Below, piece by piece: positions 63,159 to 64,000 of a stretch of DNA of 64,000 nt. The first letter of the stretch is position 1. The number at the start of each line of letters is the position of its first letter. The translations under genes and the position numbers were made by a program. The stretch comes from Limnanthes douglasii subsp. nivea (lineage: Eukaryota > Streptophyta > Magnoliopsida > Brassicales > Limnanthaceae), in NCBI GenBank assembly GCA_036936605.1, contig JAUPFV010000003.1, positions 80,460,273 to 80,524,272 on the forward strand, in the 5' to 3' direction. The notes under the pieces are model-generated. The model was not told the origin of the DNA. It saw only the letters and a program-made list of their open reading frames with translations, and did no database searches.

Positions 63159-64000
63159 TTATCTATTAGGCTCCATAGTTTGTTTTCTTTGATTTGAGAG
63201 ATTATAGTATGAAAAATAGTGAATGAAATAAATATTAAGCAATCGTGCAAATAAAAAAAAGAATAAAATACCAAACACTCAAATTACCAATGGTCCTTCA
63301 TTGTCAATCAAACTTGATTGAGTATATCGATTGCGCATTCTGATTGAAGGTAGTAGAAGAATAATATAAAAGAAGATATTGATTTCGAAAGTTATAGTAG
63401 TAATTATAGTAATTGGTTTTGAAAGATTTTGGAATAAAAATATTGTTTGGGAGATGATATGAGAGATAAATAAGAAATTTATGAGTTTATTCTCTCTATA
63501 TAGAGAAAAACTTTAAATTGAAATGAACTAAAACAACTGGTCAAATCGAATATCTGATTTGCAACGGAAAACAAATCATATAAATATGATACTTCTTGTC
63601 CATATTCTCACAATTGTCTTCGTACTTCTCACACAATATAACTTCAAATCTAATTTTCTCAATTCATATTTCTAATGGTTCTGAAATAAAATATTAAAAA
63701 AGCTCAAACATATGTCGTTGAAACATCCTCAACGAGTAGAAGAAGAGCCGAGATAGATTTATCACTACATGAATATGTATATGAGAGTATCGAATAACAA
63801 ATAAACTATTCAAAACATATAAAAGTATATTGTAGAAAGATAAAATAAACTATTGGTTAAAAGATCTAATAAATTATCTAAAATATCTAATATTTGGAAG
63901 ATATAAATAATCTAAAGATTCCAACAACTTTAAATATATATTTTAAAGATCTAATAAACTATTAATTGATATATTTAATAAATTATTTAAAATATATAAT
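63159..64000. other. AT-rich spacer, no gene recognised
   Basis: Only short ORFs were seen, with no family similarity. Confidence 0.45.

Overview
This is a stretch of plant nuclear DNA, almost certainly from a eudicot. It is AT-rich and built almost entirely of transposable elements and their debris. The evidence is spliced transposon genes with GT...AG introns, Copia and Tat-lineage Gypsy LTR retrotransposons, Mutator-like DNA transposons (MULEs) carrying Ulp1 protease genes, tRNA-derived SINEs, and decayed fragments of plant gene families (an NPF/NRT1-PTR transporter and a lipid/sphingoid-base kinase). No intact host gene, rRNA, tRNA gene or CRISPR array was found. The species cannot be named from the sequence.

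Layout. 1-2670: remnants of a DUF4283 retroelement gag-like protein (-), an NPF transporter pseudogene (+) and a SINE. About 2670-15305: MULE-1, a roughly 12.6-kb element with long degenerate terminal inverted repeats (TIRs), a transposase gene (+), a small acidic ORF (-) and a nine-exon Ulp1-type protease gene (-). 15306-19174: SINEs, (AT)n tracts and two degenerate tandem-repeat arrays. 19180-49354: a nest of LTR elements. A Copia element in minus orientation (target duplication ATTTG on both sides) was split twice, by a plus-strand Tat/Gypsy (Gypsy-1, 19926-34737, duplication AGGTC) and by a minus-strand Tat/Gypsy (Gypsy-2, 36658-46984, duplication GGAAC). Gypsy-1 is itself chimeric and holds the 3' half of a third Tat element (Gypsy-3, 23861-29055). 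With the insertions removed, the Copia element is about 5.0 kb. 49355-50592: spacer with a kinase exon remnant. 50593-62530: MULE-2, a diverged relative of MULE-1 with the same gene order, flanked by an 11-bp repeat. 62531-64000: AT-rich DNA with a foldback element.

How the genes relate. Each MULE resembles maize MuDR in plan. The transposase reads inward from the left TIR and a second gene reads inward from the right TIR, with a TATA box in each TIR. Here the second gene, in the mudrB position, encodes a Ulp1/C48 cysteine protease, and a small acidic ORF with its own TATA box lies between them. Both copies carry premature stops and frameshifts, many explainable by C-to-T change. The three Tat elements each carry, between integrase and 3' LTR, a large ORF on the opposite strand to gag-pol with its own TATA box.

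The most unusual signal is that the non-coding parts of each MULE (leader intron, internal introns, intergenic spacers) are filled with a short motif private to that element. MULE-1 has TTGCTAGAT/CTGATAGAT-type words and MULE-2 has inverted TTCGCAT...ATGCGAA words, while the exons lack them. Both elements also have a minisatellite of their own motif at the same place, the intron before the transposase start codon.
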